This document shows positions 7,477-17,001 of a stretch of DNA of 45,922 nucleotides, one piece after another (the first letter of the stretch is position 1; the number at the start of each line of letters is the position of its first letter). Position numbers and translations under genes: made by a program. This DNA comes from Gammaproteobacteria bacterium (GTDB lineage: Bacteria > Pseudomonadota > Gammaproteobacteria > Thiohalomonadales > Thiohalomonadaceae): NCBI GenBank assembly GCA_024709225.1, contig JANJXC010000067.1:1-45922 (forward strand), in the 5' to 3' direction. The notes beneath the pieces were generated by a model. That model had not been told where the DNA came from, made no database searches, and saw nothing but the letters and a program-made list of their open reading frames with translations.

Positions 7477-8429
7477 CGCAGCGGGCGGCAGCGCCGGTGC
7501 GCGGCCTGCGCGCGCTGATCCTGTCGGTGGTGGCGGCGGCGGTGGGGTATCTCGCCTTCTCGCTGTGGGGCGGCTGGCAGGATGTGCTGGCCGCGCTGCG
7601 GCAGGTATCGTGGCCGGTGTTGCTGTTGCTGCTGCTGCTGTCGCTGGTGAATTACGGGCTGCGTTTTGCCCGCTGGCAACACTATCTGTCCCTGTTTGGT
7701 CACCGCGTCCCGTGGCTGCGCAGCCTGCGCATCTACCTGGGCGGCTTTGCCCTCACCACCACGCCGGGCAAGGCCGGTGAGGCCTTGCGCTGCGTGTTGT
7801 TGCAGCCCCTCGGCGTGTCCTGGCCGCACAGCCTGGCGGCGCTGCTGGCGGAGCGTCTGGGCGACCTGGTCGCCATTCTGCTGCTCGCCGCCATCGGTCT
7901 GAGCGCCTATCCGCAGGGACGCGGCGTGATGCTGTTCATGACGGTGGTGCTGCTGCTGTTGTTGCTGTTTATCCAGCAGCGTCGCTGGCTGGAGCAGCTG
8001 GATCAGTGGTTGCGTCGCCGCTTCAGCGGTAGGGCCGCCGCGCTGGCCGCGGGCCTGATTGAAACCATGCTGCATTCCTCACGCCTGTTTTCGCTGCCCT
8101 TGCTGGTGTACAGCGCGGTGCTTGGCGTGGTGGCCTGGGGCGCGGAGGGGGTGGCGTTCTATTATCTGGTCCAGGTGCTCGGCACCGATCTGGACCTGCC
8201 CACCGCGCTGTTCATTTACGCCTTTTCCATGCTGGTAGGCGCGGTGAGCTTTCTCCCCGGCGGGCTCGGCGGCGCCGAGCTCGCCATGGTGACGCTGCTG
8301 ACGCTGCACGGCATGTCGCCCGGGGTGGCGGTGGCGGCCACAGTGATCATCCGTCTGGCTACCCTGTGGTTTGCCGTCCTGCTCGGCGCCGTGGCCTTGC
8401 TGCCCGGACGCCAGCGGCACGCCGCCTGA
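7473..8429 (+). CDS. LPG-synthase-TM/flippase-like membrane protein
   Basis: A 318-aa polytopic membrane protein of the lysylphosphatidylglycerol-synthetase transmembrane family (UPF0104/AglD-like), without the aminoacyl-transfer domain. Family features are NYGLRFARWQHYL, the glycine-proline motif ALTTTPGKAGEALR, AERLGDLVAILLL and the late FLPGGLGGAELAM. Members near glycan clusters are thought to help move or flip lipid-linked sugars. As last gene of the six-gene operon, with a 4-base overlap (ATGA), it is the natural candidate for turning the polyprenyl-phospho-pentose to the periplasm, where the GT-C enzyme acts. That role is inference; the family membership is firm. Confidence 0.82.
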   Translation: MTQRAAAPVRGLRALILSVVAAAVGYLAFSLWGGWQDVLAALRQVSWPVLLLLLLLSLVNYGLRFARWQHYLSLFGHRVPWLRSLRIYLGGFALTTTPGKAGEALRCVLLQPLGVSWPHSLAALLAERLGDLVAILLLAAIGLSAYPQGRGVMLFMTVVLLLLLLFIQQRRWLEQLDQWLRRRFSGRAAALAAGLIETMLHSSRLFSLPLLVYSAVLGVVAWGAEGVAFYYLVQVLGTDLDLPTALFIYAFSMLVGAVSFLPGGLGGAELAMVTLLTLHGMSPGVAVAATVIIRLATLWFAVLLGAVALLPGRQRHAA

Positions 8430-8451
8430 TGCACTCCCCACGATACCCATC

Positions 8452-9513
8452 ATGAAGACCCTGATTCTGTATTGCCGCGCCGGATTTGAGGGCGAATGTG
8501 CCGCCGAGATCCAGGCGCAGGCCGCGCAGGCCGGCATGGCCGGGTACTGCCGTGCCGTTGCCGGCAATGCCTATGTCGAATTCGCCGTGTACGACGGTGA
8601 CGCGGCGGAGCTGTTGCGGCGCGTGCCGTTTGCCGGGCTGATCTTTGCCCGCCAGATGTTTGCCGCCCGGCGCGTCGAGGCGCTGCCGCCGACGGATCGC
8701 ATCGGTCCCCTGCTCGCGGCGCTGGGTGAGGTGGCGGTGGGCGAGGTATGGGTGGAGACTGCCGATACCAATGCGGCCAAGGAATTGCAGGTGCTGTGCC
8801 GCAAGCTGGCCACGCCGCTGACAGCGGAGTTGCGGCGCCGCGGCTGGCTGCGGGAGGGGGGCGCGGGCCTGCCGCGTCTGCATGTGTTCTTTCTTGATAC
8901 GGCGACGGCGTGGATCGGTTGGTCGCTGCCGGAGAATTCGGCCCCCTGGTACATGGGCATCCCGCGCCTGAAATTCCCTGCCGGCGCGCCGAGTCGTTCC
9001 ACCCTGAAACTGGAAGAGGCGCTGCTGACCTTCCTCGATGCCGGCGCGCGCGAACGGCGCCTGCAGCCGGCGATGCGGGCGGTGGACCTGGGCGCCGCGC
9101 CCGGCGGCTGGACCTGGCAACTGGTGCAGCGCCATCTGCGCGTGGTGGCGGTGGACAACGGGCCGATGGATCAGGCGCTGCTGGACAGCGGCCTGGTGGA
9201 GCACCGGCGCGAGGATGGCTTTCGCTACAAGCCGGCCAAGGCGGTGGACTGGATGGTGTGCGACATGGTGGAGCAGCCGGTGCGCATCGCCCGGCTGGTG
9301 GCCGACTGGCTGGCGCAGGGCTGGTGCCGCGAGTGCATCTTCAATCTGAAACTGCCGATGAAGAAGCGCTATCTGGAGGTGCAGCACTGCGCGGAGATCA
9401 TCGATGAGCGCCTGGCCAAGGCCGGCCTGCGCTACACGCTGCGCTTCAAGCAGCTCTATCACGACCGTGAGGAAGTGACGGGTCATCTCGCCTTACTCCC
9501 GGATCACCGCTAG
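8452..9513 (+). CDS. rlmM: 23S rRNA (cytidine-2498-2'-O)-methyltransferase RlmM
   Basis: A 353-aa enzyme that methylates the ribose of C2498 in 23S rRNA. An N-terminal THUMP-like part (1-170, LILYCRAGFEGECAAEIQAQA) precedes an FtsJ-type Rossmann fold with SAM motif VDLGAAPGGWTWQL. Catalytic-region segments are KAVDWMVCDMVEQP and FNLKLPMKKRY. The length equals the E. coli protein within a few residues. The ATG at 8452 is chosen because the family begins at MxTLILYCRAGFE; an 81-base in-frame extension overlaps the previous gene. It is separated from the glycan operon by 22 bases and followed by a hairpin repeat. Confidence 0.95.
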   Translation: MKTLILYCRAGFEGECAAEIQAQAAQAGMAGYCRAVAGNAYVEFAVYDGDAAELLRRVPFAGLIFARQMFAARRVEALPPTDRIGPLLAALGEVAVGEVWVETADTNAAKELQVLCRKLATPLTAELRRRGWLREGGAGLPRLHVFFLDTATAWIGWSLPENSAPWYMGIPRLKFPAGAPSRSTLKLEEALLTFLDAGARERRLQPAMRAVDLGAAPGGWTWQLVQRHLRVVAVDNGPMDQALLDSGLVEHRREDGFRYKPAKAVDWMVCDMVEQPVRIARLVADWLAQGWCRECIFNLKLPMKKRYLEVQHCAEIIDERLAKAGLRYTLRFKQLYHDREEVTGHLALLPDHR

Positions 9514-9526
9514 CCCTGCCTCCCGG

Positions 9527-9599
9527 GTAGGAGCGAATCGTATTCGCGACAGGGGCGGCTCCGCATTGGCGCTGTCTCGCGGATGCAATCCGCTCCTAC
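9527..9599. repeat. Hairpin element, GTAGGAGCG...TCGCGA arms
   Basis: The left arm (9527-9552) and right arm (9572-9599) are imperfect inverted copies, each starting from the outside with GTAGGAGCG and containing a second inner ATTCGCGA/ATCCGCGA word. A 19-base GC-rich loop separates them. It resembles the GTAGGAGCGGATTCATCCGCGA-like intergenic repeats common in gammaproteobacteria. It follows rlmM by 13 bases in the 142-base convergent gap and could stop or stabilise both transcripts. No T-run is present. Confidence 0.8.
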
Positions 9600-9655
9600 G
9601 GGGGCTTCAGAAACGTTCTGACAGGGTTTTCGTTTCTGCCTCGCGTATCCCGTCC

Positions 9656-10030
9656 CTAGTCCTTGAACGGCAGCACGTACTTGTCGTAGTAATCCTCTGC
9701 CAGCACCGCGGCCTCGCGCATCTGCGTGATGCTGAGCTGGTCCGCCACGGCGTCACGGAATTTTGCGGCGGCGGTATCGCCCTGCCCGGCGGCGAGGTCG
9801 AGCCAGGCATAGGCCTGGATATAGTCCTTCGCCACACCCGCACCGTACAGGTACAGCCCCCCCAGCTTGCCCTGGGCGTGGATGTTGCCCTGCTGCGCGG
9901 CCTGCAGGAATTCGGTGTAGGCGGCGGCGTAGTTGCCTTTTTCATAGGCGGCCATGCCGTCTTCGAAGCCGGCGTGGGTTGCCGTGGAGCAGCAGAGACA
10001 GAACAGGGCGGCGATGAGGCGGTGGCGCAT
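9656..10030 (-). CDS. Exported Sel1-repeat protein
   Basis: A 124-aa protein with a signal peptide (MRHRLIAALFCLCCSTATHA, cleavage near residue 20). Two Sel1/TPR-like helical repeats follow (YEKGNYAAAYTEFLQAAQQGNIHAQGKLGGLY and AYAWLDLAAGQGDTAAAKF). Sel1 repeats are protein-binding scaffolds; this one should lie in the periplasm. The C-terminal EDYYDKYVLPFKD tail is not recognised. The ATG at 10030 has a GGGAGAA Shine-Dalgarno. It begins 26 bases after purN on the same strand and is probably the last gene of the purM-purN transcript, without an obvious functional link to purine synthesis. Confidence 0.85.
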   Translation of the reverse strand: MRHRLIAALFCLCCSTATHAGFEDGMAAYEKGNYAAAYTEFLQAAQQGNIHAQGKLGGLYLYGAGVAKDYIQAYAWLDLAAGQGDTAAAKFRDAVADQLSITQMREAAVLAEDYYDKYVLPFKD

Positions 10031-10056
10031 GATGTTTCTCCCGTGTGGGACGTATC

Positions 10057-10695
10057 TCAGGGGGTGATGGGCTGGTTGTCGAGCAGGGCGCGGCCATGTT
10101 CCAGCCGGAGGCGTCCTTCGGCGAACCAGCGGATGGCCTGCGGATAGATGCGGTGTTCCTCGCGCAGCACGCGCGCTGCCAGGGACTCGGGGCTGTCGCC
10201 GGGTTCTACCGGCACACGCGCCTGCAGGATGATCGGGCCGGCATCGAGTTCGGGCGACACGAAGTGTACGGTGGCGCCGTGTTCGTCATCGCCGGCGGCG
10301 AGGGCGCGGGCATGGGTGTCGAGGCCGCGGTGGCGCGGCAGCAGCGAGGGGTGGATGTTGAGCAGGCGGCCCTCGTAGCGGCGCACGAAGCCGGCGCTGA
10401 GGATGCGCATGAAACCGGCCAGCACCACCAACTCGGCTTTGCTGTCGTCGATGAGCTGCGCCAGCGCCGCGTCGTAGCTTTCCCGGTCGGCGTAGTCCCT
10501 GTGGTTCAGAACATGTGTCGGGATGCCGGCCAGGCGCGCGCGCTCCAGGCCGTAGGCCTCGGCCTTGTTGCTGATCACCGCGCGGATCTCGGCCGGCAGG
10601 CCGGCCTGCACCGCATCGATGATCGCCTGCAGGTTGCTGCCGCTGCCGGAGATGAGGACGACGATGGGCAGTTTGCGCGTGCTGGCCGCGGACAT
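10057..10695 (-). CDS. purN: Phosphoribosylglycinamide formyltransferase PurN
   Basis: A 212-aa enzyme that uses 10-formyl-THF to formylate GAR in step three of purine synthesis. Signature segments are VLISGSGSNLQAIIDA (phosphate loop), LAGFMRILS, LLNIHPSLLPRHRG containing the catalytic Asn-Ile-His, and HGATVHFVSPELDAGPII containing the catalytic His and Asp. The ATG at 10695 overlaps the purM stop by one base (TGATG), so translation is coupled. The usual gammaproteobacterial order purM-purN is kept. Confidence 0.97.
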   Translation of the reverse strand: MSAASTRKLPIVVLISGSGSNLQAIIDAVQAGLPAEIRAVISNKAEAYGLERARLAGIPTHVLNHRDYADRESYDAALAQLIDDSKAELVVLAGFMRILSAGFVRRYEGRLLNIHPSLLPRHRGLDTHARALAAGDDEHGATVHFVSPELDAGPIILQARVPVEPGDSPESLAARVLREEHRIYPQAIRWFAEGRLRLEHGRALLDNQPITP

Positions 10696-11753
10696 CAGTT
10701 GTTGATCACGACCTGTTCGCCACCCGCTGCCACCGTGTCGATGGCGCCCAGATGCCAGGCGTTCTCGCCGGCGCCGCGCAGCAGCTCCAGACTGCGGGCC
10801 AGGTCTTCCTGGGCCACGGCGATCACCATGCCGACGCCGCAGTTGAACACGCGGTGCATCTCGCGCTCGGCGATGTTGCCCTTCTGCTGCAGCCAGTCGA
10901 ACACCGGCGGACGCTGCCAGCTCTTGCCGTCGATGACGGCGCGGCAGTTTTCCGGCAGCACGCGCGGGATGTTCTCCAGCAGGCCGCCGCCGGTGATGTG
11001 GGCCAGGGCGTGCACGTCCACCGCGGCGAACAGCTGCAGCAGCGGCTTGATGTAGATGCGGGTGGGGGCGAGCAGGGTTTCGCCCAGGGTCTTGCCGTGG
11101 AACTCTTCGCCCAGATAGGCGTTGCTCACCTCGATGACCTTGCGCACCAGGGAGTAGCCGTTGGAGTGGGGACCGGAGGAGGCCAGGCCGATGAGGGCGT
11201 CGCCGGCCTTGACCTTGCTGCCGTCGATGATCTTGCTCTTCTCCACCACGCCGACGGCGAAGCCGGCCAGGTCGTAGTCGCCGCCGTGGTACATGCCCGG
11301 CATCTCGGCGGTCTCGCCGCCGATGAGGGCGCAGCCGGCCTGTTCGCAGCCTTCCGCAATACCCTTGATGACGTCGGCGGCGGTGTCCACGTCGAGGTGA
11401 CCGGTGGCGAAGTAGTCGAGGAAGAACAGCGGCTCGGCGCCCTGTACCACCAGGTCGTTGACGCACATGGCCACCAGGTCGATGCCGATGGTGTCGTGCT
11501 TGTGCAACTGCATCGCCAGCTTGAGCTTGGTGCCGACGCCGTCGGTGCCGGACACCAGCACCGGCTCCTTGTAGCGGTCCAGCGGCACCCGGAACAGGGC
11601 GCCGAAGCCGCCCAGGCCGCCCATCACCTCCGGGCGCTGGGTGCGCTTGGCGTAGGGTTTGATGCGTTCGACCAGGGCGTCGCCCGCGTCGATGTCGACC
11701 CCGGCGTCGCGGTAGCTGAGGCCGGCGCCGCTGTGCTGCTTGTCGTTGCTCAC
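10695..11753 (-). CDS. purM: Phosphoribosylformylglycinamidine cyclo-ligase PurM
   Basis: AIR synthetase of 352 aa, which closes the imidazole ring of FGAM with ATP. Recognised segments are [22 protein letters not shown] at the N-terminus, [54 protein letters not shown] and [15 protein letters not shown]. The start is GTG 11753, preceded by GGGGA at suitable distance; longer in-frame readings upstream are noncoding. It diverges from the DUF2066 gene across a 234-base gap. A GTTACAAT motif on the minus strand near 11820 could be a -10 for purMN. No purine operator was recognised. Confidence 0.96.
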   Translation of the reverse strand: MSNDKQHSGAGLSYRDAGVDIDAGDALVERIKPYAKRTQRPEVMGGLGGFGALFRVPLDRYKEPVLVSGTDGVGTKLKLAMQLHKHDTIGIDLVAMCVNDLVVQGAEPLFFLDYFATGHLDVDTAADVIKGIAEGCEQAGCALIGGETAEMPGMYHGGDYDLAGFAVGVVEKSKIIDGSKVKAGDALIGLASSGPHSNGYSLVRKVIEVSNAYLGEEFHGKTLGETLLAPTRIYIKPLLQLFAAVDVHALAHITGGGLLENIPRVLPENCRAVIDGKSWQRPPVFDWLQQKGNIAEREMHRVFNCGVGMVIAVAQEDLARSLELLRGAGENAWHLGAIDTVAAGGEQVVINN

Positions 11754-11987
11754 GTGTAGTCCCCGCAGAGGCTGGTGGCGCACGGCAGGGTACGGCCCGC
11801 CGCGCGAAAAGGGCGCTATTGTAACCGGAACTTGCCCCGGATTTCTCGCCACTGTTGACGCCGGGAGGCCGGCGGTGTGTTGGCCCGGCGCCGTGCATCC
11901 GCTCCAGGGCCGCCGCCATGGCGCTGGCGAGTCCCCGCCCGGCCCGCGGCTTGACTTGCGGCAGACGGTGACATAGCGTGCGCGGGC

Positions 11988-13052
11988 ATGAAGCGACTCC
12001 CTTTCTATACCCTGATGCTGTTGTGCTGGCTGGCGGGACCTGCCGCGGCGGCGGAGGTGGCCGGTCTCTACGAGACCGAGGTTCCCGTGGTCGACCAGCA
12101 GAGTGAGGCCCGGCAGCAGGCGATGCGGGCCGGCCTGGCCGAGGTGCTGGTCCGCGCCACCGGCTACAGCGCCACCGCCCAGGACCCCGCCCTCGCCGAC
12201 CTGCTCGACAACGCCTCCCGTTACGTCCAGCAATACCGCTACCGCACCGTGCCGGCGACGGCCACTGCCCCTGCGGGGGTGGCGCTTTGGATGTCGTTTG
12301 ATGCCAACACCATCGGTCAGGCCCTGCGCGAGCGCGGTCAGCCGGTGTGGGGCAGTGCGCGGCCACTCCTGCTGGTGTGGCTGGCGGTAGAGAGCGGCGC
12401 GGAACGGCGCCTGGTCTCCGCCGCGGAAGGCGCCGGCCTGCAGGGACTGGAGGCGGCCGCGCGCCGCCGCGGCCTGCCGCTGCGCCTGCCGCTGCTCGAC
12501 CTGGAGGACCAGACGCGGATCACCGCTGCCGATATCTGGGGCGGGTTTCAGCAGCCGGTGATGGCCGCCTCCGCGCGTTATCAGCCGCAGGCGGTGTTGA
12601 GCGGGCGCCTGCACCATGATCGCCAGGGCCTCTGGCATGCGCGCTGGACCTTGCGCGTAGGCGAGGAGGCCATGCACTGGGATAACAGCGGCGCGACCCC
12701 GGATGAGGTGATGGCGGCAGGGGTGGAGGCGAGTGCCGATGCCCTGGCCATGCGCTTCGCCCAGGTCGTTGATCTCTACGGCGGCAGCGCGGTCACCCTG
12801 CGTGTCGCGGATGTCGCCACCCTGGCCGACTATGCCCGGCTGCTGTCTTATCTGAGTGCGCTGAACGGCGTCACGGTCGTGCAGGTCGCCGAGGTGGAGG
12901 CGCAGACGGTCGTTTGCCGCCTGACCCTGGAGGGCACGCCCGCGGCCGTCACGCGCACCATCGGTCTCGGTTCCACCCTGGCCGTGGCGGGCCCCGCCTC
13001 TGTTTCCCCTGAGGGCTTGCCCGCGGAGCTGCACTACCGGCTGCTGCCATAG
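11988..13052 (+). CDS. DUF2066-domain exported protein
   Basis: A 354-aa protein of unknown function with an N-terminal signal peptide ([22 protein letters not shown]), so probably periplasmic. The DUF2066 region starts at [37 protein letters not shown] and continues through [15 protein letters not shown] and [10 protein letters not shown]. The family is typically encoded next to purM and hda in gammaproteobacteria, as here. Fourteen bases separate it from the CDP-alcohol phosphatidyltransferase gene, so it probably heads a four-gene operon ending with hda. No catalytic motif is evident. Confidence 0.88.
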   Translation: MKRLPFYTLMLLCWLAGPAAAAEVAGLYETEVPVVDQQSEARQQAMRAGLAEVLVRATGYSATAQDPALADLLDNASRYVQQYRYRTVPATATAPAGVALWMSFDANTIGQALRERGQPVWGSARPLLLVWLAVESGAERRLVSAAEGAGLQGLEAAARRRGLPLRLPLLDLEDQTRITAADIWGGFQQPVMAASARYQPQAVLSGRLHHDRQGLWHARWTLRVGEEAMHWDNSGATPDEVMAAGVEASADALAMRFAQVVDLYGGSAVTLRVADVATLADYARLLSYLSALNGVTVVQVAEVEAQTVVCRLTLEGTPAAVTRTIGLGSTLAVAGPASVSPEGLPAELHYRLLP

Positions 13053-13065
13053 CCGCGGGGCGGCC

Positions 13066-13617
13066 ATGCTGCGCTTCCTGCCCAACCTCATCACCGGCCT
13101 GCGCATCCTCCTGATCCCGCCATTTCTGTGGCTGCTGTTGCAGGGCAGTTATGGCGGCGCCCTGGCGTTGTTCCTGCTGGCCGCGGCCTCCGACGGTGTG
13201 GATGGCTTGCTGGCCAGGCGCTATGGCTGGCGCAGCCGTCTCGGGGCGGTGCTGGACCCGCTGGCGGACAAGCTGCTGATGTTGTGTGCCTATCTGGCCT
13301 TGGGCTGGCTGGCGGCACTGCCGTGGTGGCTGGTGGGACTGGTGCTGTTGCGTGACGGCCTCATCGTTGCCGGGACACTGGCCTATTACCGCTTGTTCGG
13401 CATCTGTGAGATGGCACCCTTGCCGGTCAGCAAGCTCAATACGCTGCTGCAGATCGTATTGGTGCTGGCGGTGCTGGGGGCGTTGTGGCAGGGCGAGGTG
13501 TCGCCGCCGCCGCTGCGCTGGTTAACGTATCTGGTGGCGGCGACCACGCTGGCCAGCGGCGCGGGATATGTCTGGATATGGAGCCGGCGCGCGCTGGCAG
13601 GGGGAAGGGAACAATGA
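13066..13617 (+). CDS. CDP-alcohol phosphatidyltransferase family protein
   Basis: A 183-aa membrane enzyme that transfers a phosphatidyl or similar group from a CDP-linked donor to an alcohol. The complete family motif D-x2-DG-x2-AR-x8-G-x3-D-x3-D is present in [29 protein letters not shown]. Four to six membrane helices are visible. It looks like a phosphatidylglycerophosphate synthase (PgsA) relative, but whether it is the main PgsA of the cell cannot be told. Its stop overlaps the AI-2E gene start (ATGA). Confidence 0.88.
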   Translation: MLRFLPNLITGLRILLIPPFLWLLLQGSYGGALALFLLAAASDGVDGLLARRYGWRSRLGAVLDPLADKLLMLCAYLALGWLAALPWWLVGLVLLRDGLIVAGTLAYYRLFGICEMAPLPVSKLNTLLQIVLVLAVLGALWQGEVSPPPLRWLTYLVAATTLASGAGYVWIWSRRALAGGREQ

Positions 13618-14675
13618 CCGAATCGCAGAAATGGCTGTTGCTGGCGGCGTCGGCCCTGTGCGGGCTGCTCCTCTACGCGCTGGCGCCGGTGCTGGTGCCC
13701 TTCGCCGCGGCGACGCTCCTGGCCTATATCGGCAACCCCCTGGTTGAGCGGCTGACGGCCTGGCGTCTGTCGCGCACCCTGGCCGTGGTGATGGTGTTTC
13801 TGGTGCTGCTGCTGCTGGCGACATGGCTGCTGCTGGTGCTGGTGCCGCTGCTGGAGCGGCAGCTGGCGTTGCTCGCCACCAAGCTGCCGGCCCTGCTGGA
13901 CTGGCTGCAGCACCGGGTCTTGCCCTGGCTGCAGGGCTACCTGGGCCAGGCCGGGACGCCGGATCTCGGTGTGCTCAAGGGGTACATGACCGAGCATTGG
14001 CAGTCGGCCGGCGGCGTGGCGGCGCAGTTGCTGGCCTCGGTCTCCCGCTCCGGCCTGGCCCTGCTCGGCTGGCTGGCCAACCTGCTGCTGGTGCCACTGG
14101 TGACCTTCTATCTGCTGCGCGACTGGCAACCCCTGCTGGCGCGGCTGCACGAATTGGTGCCGCGGCGTGTGGAGCCCGAGGTGGTGAAGCTGACGCAGGC
14201 GGTGGACGAGGTGCTGGGCGCCTTTTTCCGTGGCCAGCTGCTGGTGATGCTGGCGCTGAGTACGGTCTATATCGCCGGCCTGTGGCTGGTGGGGCTGGAC
14301 CTGGCCCTGCTTATCGGCCTGCTGGCAGGGCTGGTCAGCTTCGTTCCCTATCTTGGTCTCATCATCGGCGTACTGGCCGCCGGCATTGCAGCGGCGCTGC
14401 AATTTCAGGAGTTCATGCCGCTGCTGTACGTGCTGGCGGTGTTCGGCGTGGCGCAGATGCTGGAGAGCATGGTGCTCACCCCCTGGCTGCTGGGCGAACG
14501 CATCGGACTGCATCCGGTGGCGGTGATCTTCGCGGTGATGGCGGGTGGCCAGCTGTTCGGCTTCCTCGGCGTCCTGCTGGCCCTGCCGGTAGCGGCGGTG
14601 GTGGTGGTCCTGCTGCGCTATGCCCATCAGCGCTATCTGGACAGCCGGCTCTATTCGGCGGCCAATCGGGGGTGA
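13614..14675 (+). CDS. AI-2E family transporter (PerM-like permease)
   Basis: A 353-aa polytopic inner-membrane protein of the AI-2E exporter superfamily (PerM/YdgG/TqsA). Hallmarks are the early LAPVLVPFAAATLLAYIGNPLVERL, the NLLLVPLVTFYLLRDW segment, FFRGQLLVMLALSTVYIAGLWLVGLDLALLIGL and the late LGERIGLHPVAVIFAVMAGGQLFGFLGVLLALP. Substrates in this family are diverse; the PerM group sits next to purM/hda as here and is often annotated only as permease. The start is ATG 13614, inside the stop of the previous gene. The hda start follows its stop by one base. Confidence 0.9.
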   Translation: MTESQKWLLLAASALCGLLLYALAPVLVPFAAATLLAYIGNPLVERLTAWRLSRTLAVVMVFLVLLLLATWLLLVLVPLLERQLALLATKLPALLDWLQHRVLPWLQGYLGQAGTPDLGVLKGYMTEHWQSAGGVAAQLLASVSRSGLALLGWLANLLLVPLVTFYLLRDWQPLLARLHELVPRRVEPEVVKLTQAVDEVLGAFFRGQLLVMLALSTVYIAGLWLVGLDLALLIGLLAGLVSFVPYLGLIIGVLAAGIAAALQFQEFMPLLYVLAVFGVAQMLESMVLTPWLLGERIGLHPVAVIFAVMAGGQLFGFLGVLLALPVAAVVVVLLRYAHQRYLDSRLYSAANRG

Positions 14676-14676
14676 C

Positions 14677-15354
14677 GTGGAGCAGCAGTTGACCCTGCGC
14701 GTCGGCCTGCGCGACAGCGCCACCTTCGCCAATTTTCTCGCCGGCGACAATGCTGCGGCGCTGCACCTGCTGCAGCAGGGCGGCGAGCCTTTCGTCTATC
14801 TGTGGGGTGGACAGGGCAGTGGCCGAACCCATCTGTTGCAGGCGGCCTGCCATGCCGAGAGCGCCCGTGGCGGCAGCCCGGCCTATCTGCCGCTGGCCGC
14901 GCTGGCGCGGGCCGGGACGGCGGTGCTGGACGGACTGGAGCAGATGTCGCTGGTCTGTCTGGATGATCTGCAGGCCGTGGCCGGCCAGGGCGCCTGGGAA
15001 GAGGGGCTGTTTCATCTCTACAACCGGGTGCGCGATGCCGGTGGCCGCCTGCTGGCAGCCGCCGACGCCGGTCCCGCTGTCCTCGGGGTCCAGCTGGCAG
15101 ACCTGCGGTCGCGATTGAGCTGGGGACCGGTGTTCCAGCTGCAGTCACTCGACGATGCCGGCAAGCTGGCCGCGCTGCAATTGCGGGCCAGGGCGCGCGG
15201 CATGGAGTTAGGGGCGGAGGTGGGGGCTTACCTGCTGCGGCGTTGTCCGCGCGACATGCACGCCCTGTTCGAGCTGCTGGAGCGGCTGGATCAGGCTTCC
15301 CTGGCCGCACAGCGCCGCCTCACCATCCCCTTCGTGCGCGAACTCATCAATTAA
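14677..15354 (+). CDS. hda: DnaA regulatory inactivator Hda
   Basis: A 225-aa AAA+ protein related to DnaA. With the DNA-loaded beta clamp it stimulates hydrolysis of DnaA-bound ATP and prevents re-initiation. The N-terminal QQLTLRV fits the clamp-binding motif. The P-loop is GGQGSGRTHLL, with Arg-Thr in place of Lys-Thr as in E. coli Hda; LVCLDDLQAVAG is the Walker B-like region. A DNA-binding domain IV is absent, as expected. The GTG at 14677 is chosen because it restores the family N-terminus, after GGGGG. It is the last gene of the DUF2066-pgsA-like-perM-hda cluster and converges with the wrbA operon. Confidence 0.92.
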   Translation: MEQQLTLRVGLRDSATFANFLAGDNAAALHLLQQGGEPFVYLWGGQGSGRTHLLQAACHAESARGGSPAYLPLAALARAGTAVLDGLEQMSLVCLDDLQAVAGQGAWEEGLFHLYNRVRDAGGRLLAAADAGPAVLGVQLADLRSRLSWGPVFQLQSLDDAGKLAALQLRARARGMELGAEVGAYLLRRCPRDMHALFELLERLDQASLAAQRRLTIPFVRELIN

Positions 15355-15419
15355 CCCGCCCCACCGCCGCCGACGGCTTTTCCCCGTCCCGACGCTGTAG
15401 TGCCCGGCCAGTTCCGGCG

Positions 15420-16408
<989 letters not shown>

Positions 16409-16756
16409 CTAGAGGATCTCCAGCACTTTTTCCGGTGGGCGGCCGATGATGGCCTGTTTGCCGCGGATCACGATGGGGCGTTCGATGAGTCGCGGGTGCT
16501 GTACCATGGCGTCGATGAGCGCGTCGCGGGTGAGCGCCGGGTCATCCAGGCGCTGTGAGGTATATTCCGCTTCCTTGTGCCGCATCAGTTCGCGCGGCTC
16601 CAGACCGAGCAGTTGCAGGATGCGCTCCAGCTCGGCGTGGCTGGGCGGCGTGTCGAGATAGTTGATCACCTGCGCCTCCACGCCGTGTTCGGCGAGCAGT
16701 TGCAGGGTCTGACGTGATTTGGAGCAGCGGGGATTGTGGTAGATGATGGTCGGCAT
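16409..16756 (-). CDS. ArsC-family thioredoxin-fold reductase (YfgD-like)
   Basis: A 115-aa protein of the glutaredoxin-coupled arsenate reductase family. The active-site motif is HNPRCSKSR, with Cys11 and Arg15, and a later basic patch is LIERPIVIRGKQAIIGRPPEKV. The family's usual length is kept. In E. coli the gene next to hda, yfgD, is of this type. The neighbourhood here (wrbA, DUF2069, facing hda) matches that chromosomal version rather than an arsenic-resistance operon; no arsR, arsB or acr3 is near. True arsenate reduction is therefore uncertain. TAGAAT on the minus strand at 16790-16795 is a plausible -10. No Shine-Dalgarno is visible. Confidence 0.9.
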   Translation of the reverse strand: MPTIIYHNPRCSKSRQTLQLLAEHGVEAQVINYLDTPPSHAELERILQLLGLEPRELMRHKEAEYTSQRLDDPALTRDALIDAMVQHPRLIERPIVIRGKQAIIGRPPEKVLEIL

Positions 16757-16789
16757 GGGGTGTGCATCCGTATTTTTTACTGTGGCGGC

Positions 16790-16795
16790 ATTCTA
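16790..16795 (-). promoter_or_regulatory. Possible -10 box of the arsC-like operon
   Basis: TAGAAT on the minus strand, 34 bases upstream of the ATG, matches five of six bases of the sigma-70 consensus. The -35 region (TGGCCC at 17 bases spacing) is poor. Confidence 0.35.
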
Positions 16796-16907
16796 GCGGC
16801 AGTTGCCGAGATGGGCCACGACGGGGCGGATTTGCGATATGGGTATTCTGTGACCCCACTAACACAATATTCAGCCAGAAGTGACTGATAATATTAGCAA
16901 GCGTGAC

Positions 16908-16937
16908 TTGACACCCTTTTTATCAGGGTGTTAGCTT
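16908..16937 (+). promoter_or_regulatory. Promoter of the LysM lipoprotein gene with embedded palindrome
   Basis: TTGACA (16908-16913) is a perfect -35. TAGCTT (16932-16937) lies 18 bases downstream as a moderate -10. Inside, ACACCCT (16911-16917) and AGGGTGT (16925-16931) form a perfect 7-bp inverted repeat with a 7-base centre, overlapping the -35 and filling the spacer. That is where a repressor operator would sit. The gene starts at 17002. Confidence 0.6.
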
Positions 16938-17001
16938 GTGTGGAAGTTTGCCGTCTTTCCTCCGTGGGAAGCATAATCCAATAATGCATGGAGCCATGAA
17001 C

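Noticed and set aside
10057..12366. A 769-codon reading that would join purN to upstream sequence
   Set aside because: Only the last 212 codons match PurN; the remainder is out-of-frame purM and noncoding sequence.
16409..16756. Arsenic-resistance arsenate reductase
   Set aside because: No arsR, arsB, acr3 or arsH near; context matches the chromosomal YfgD type beside hda.
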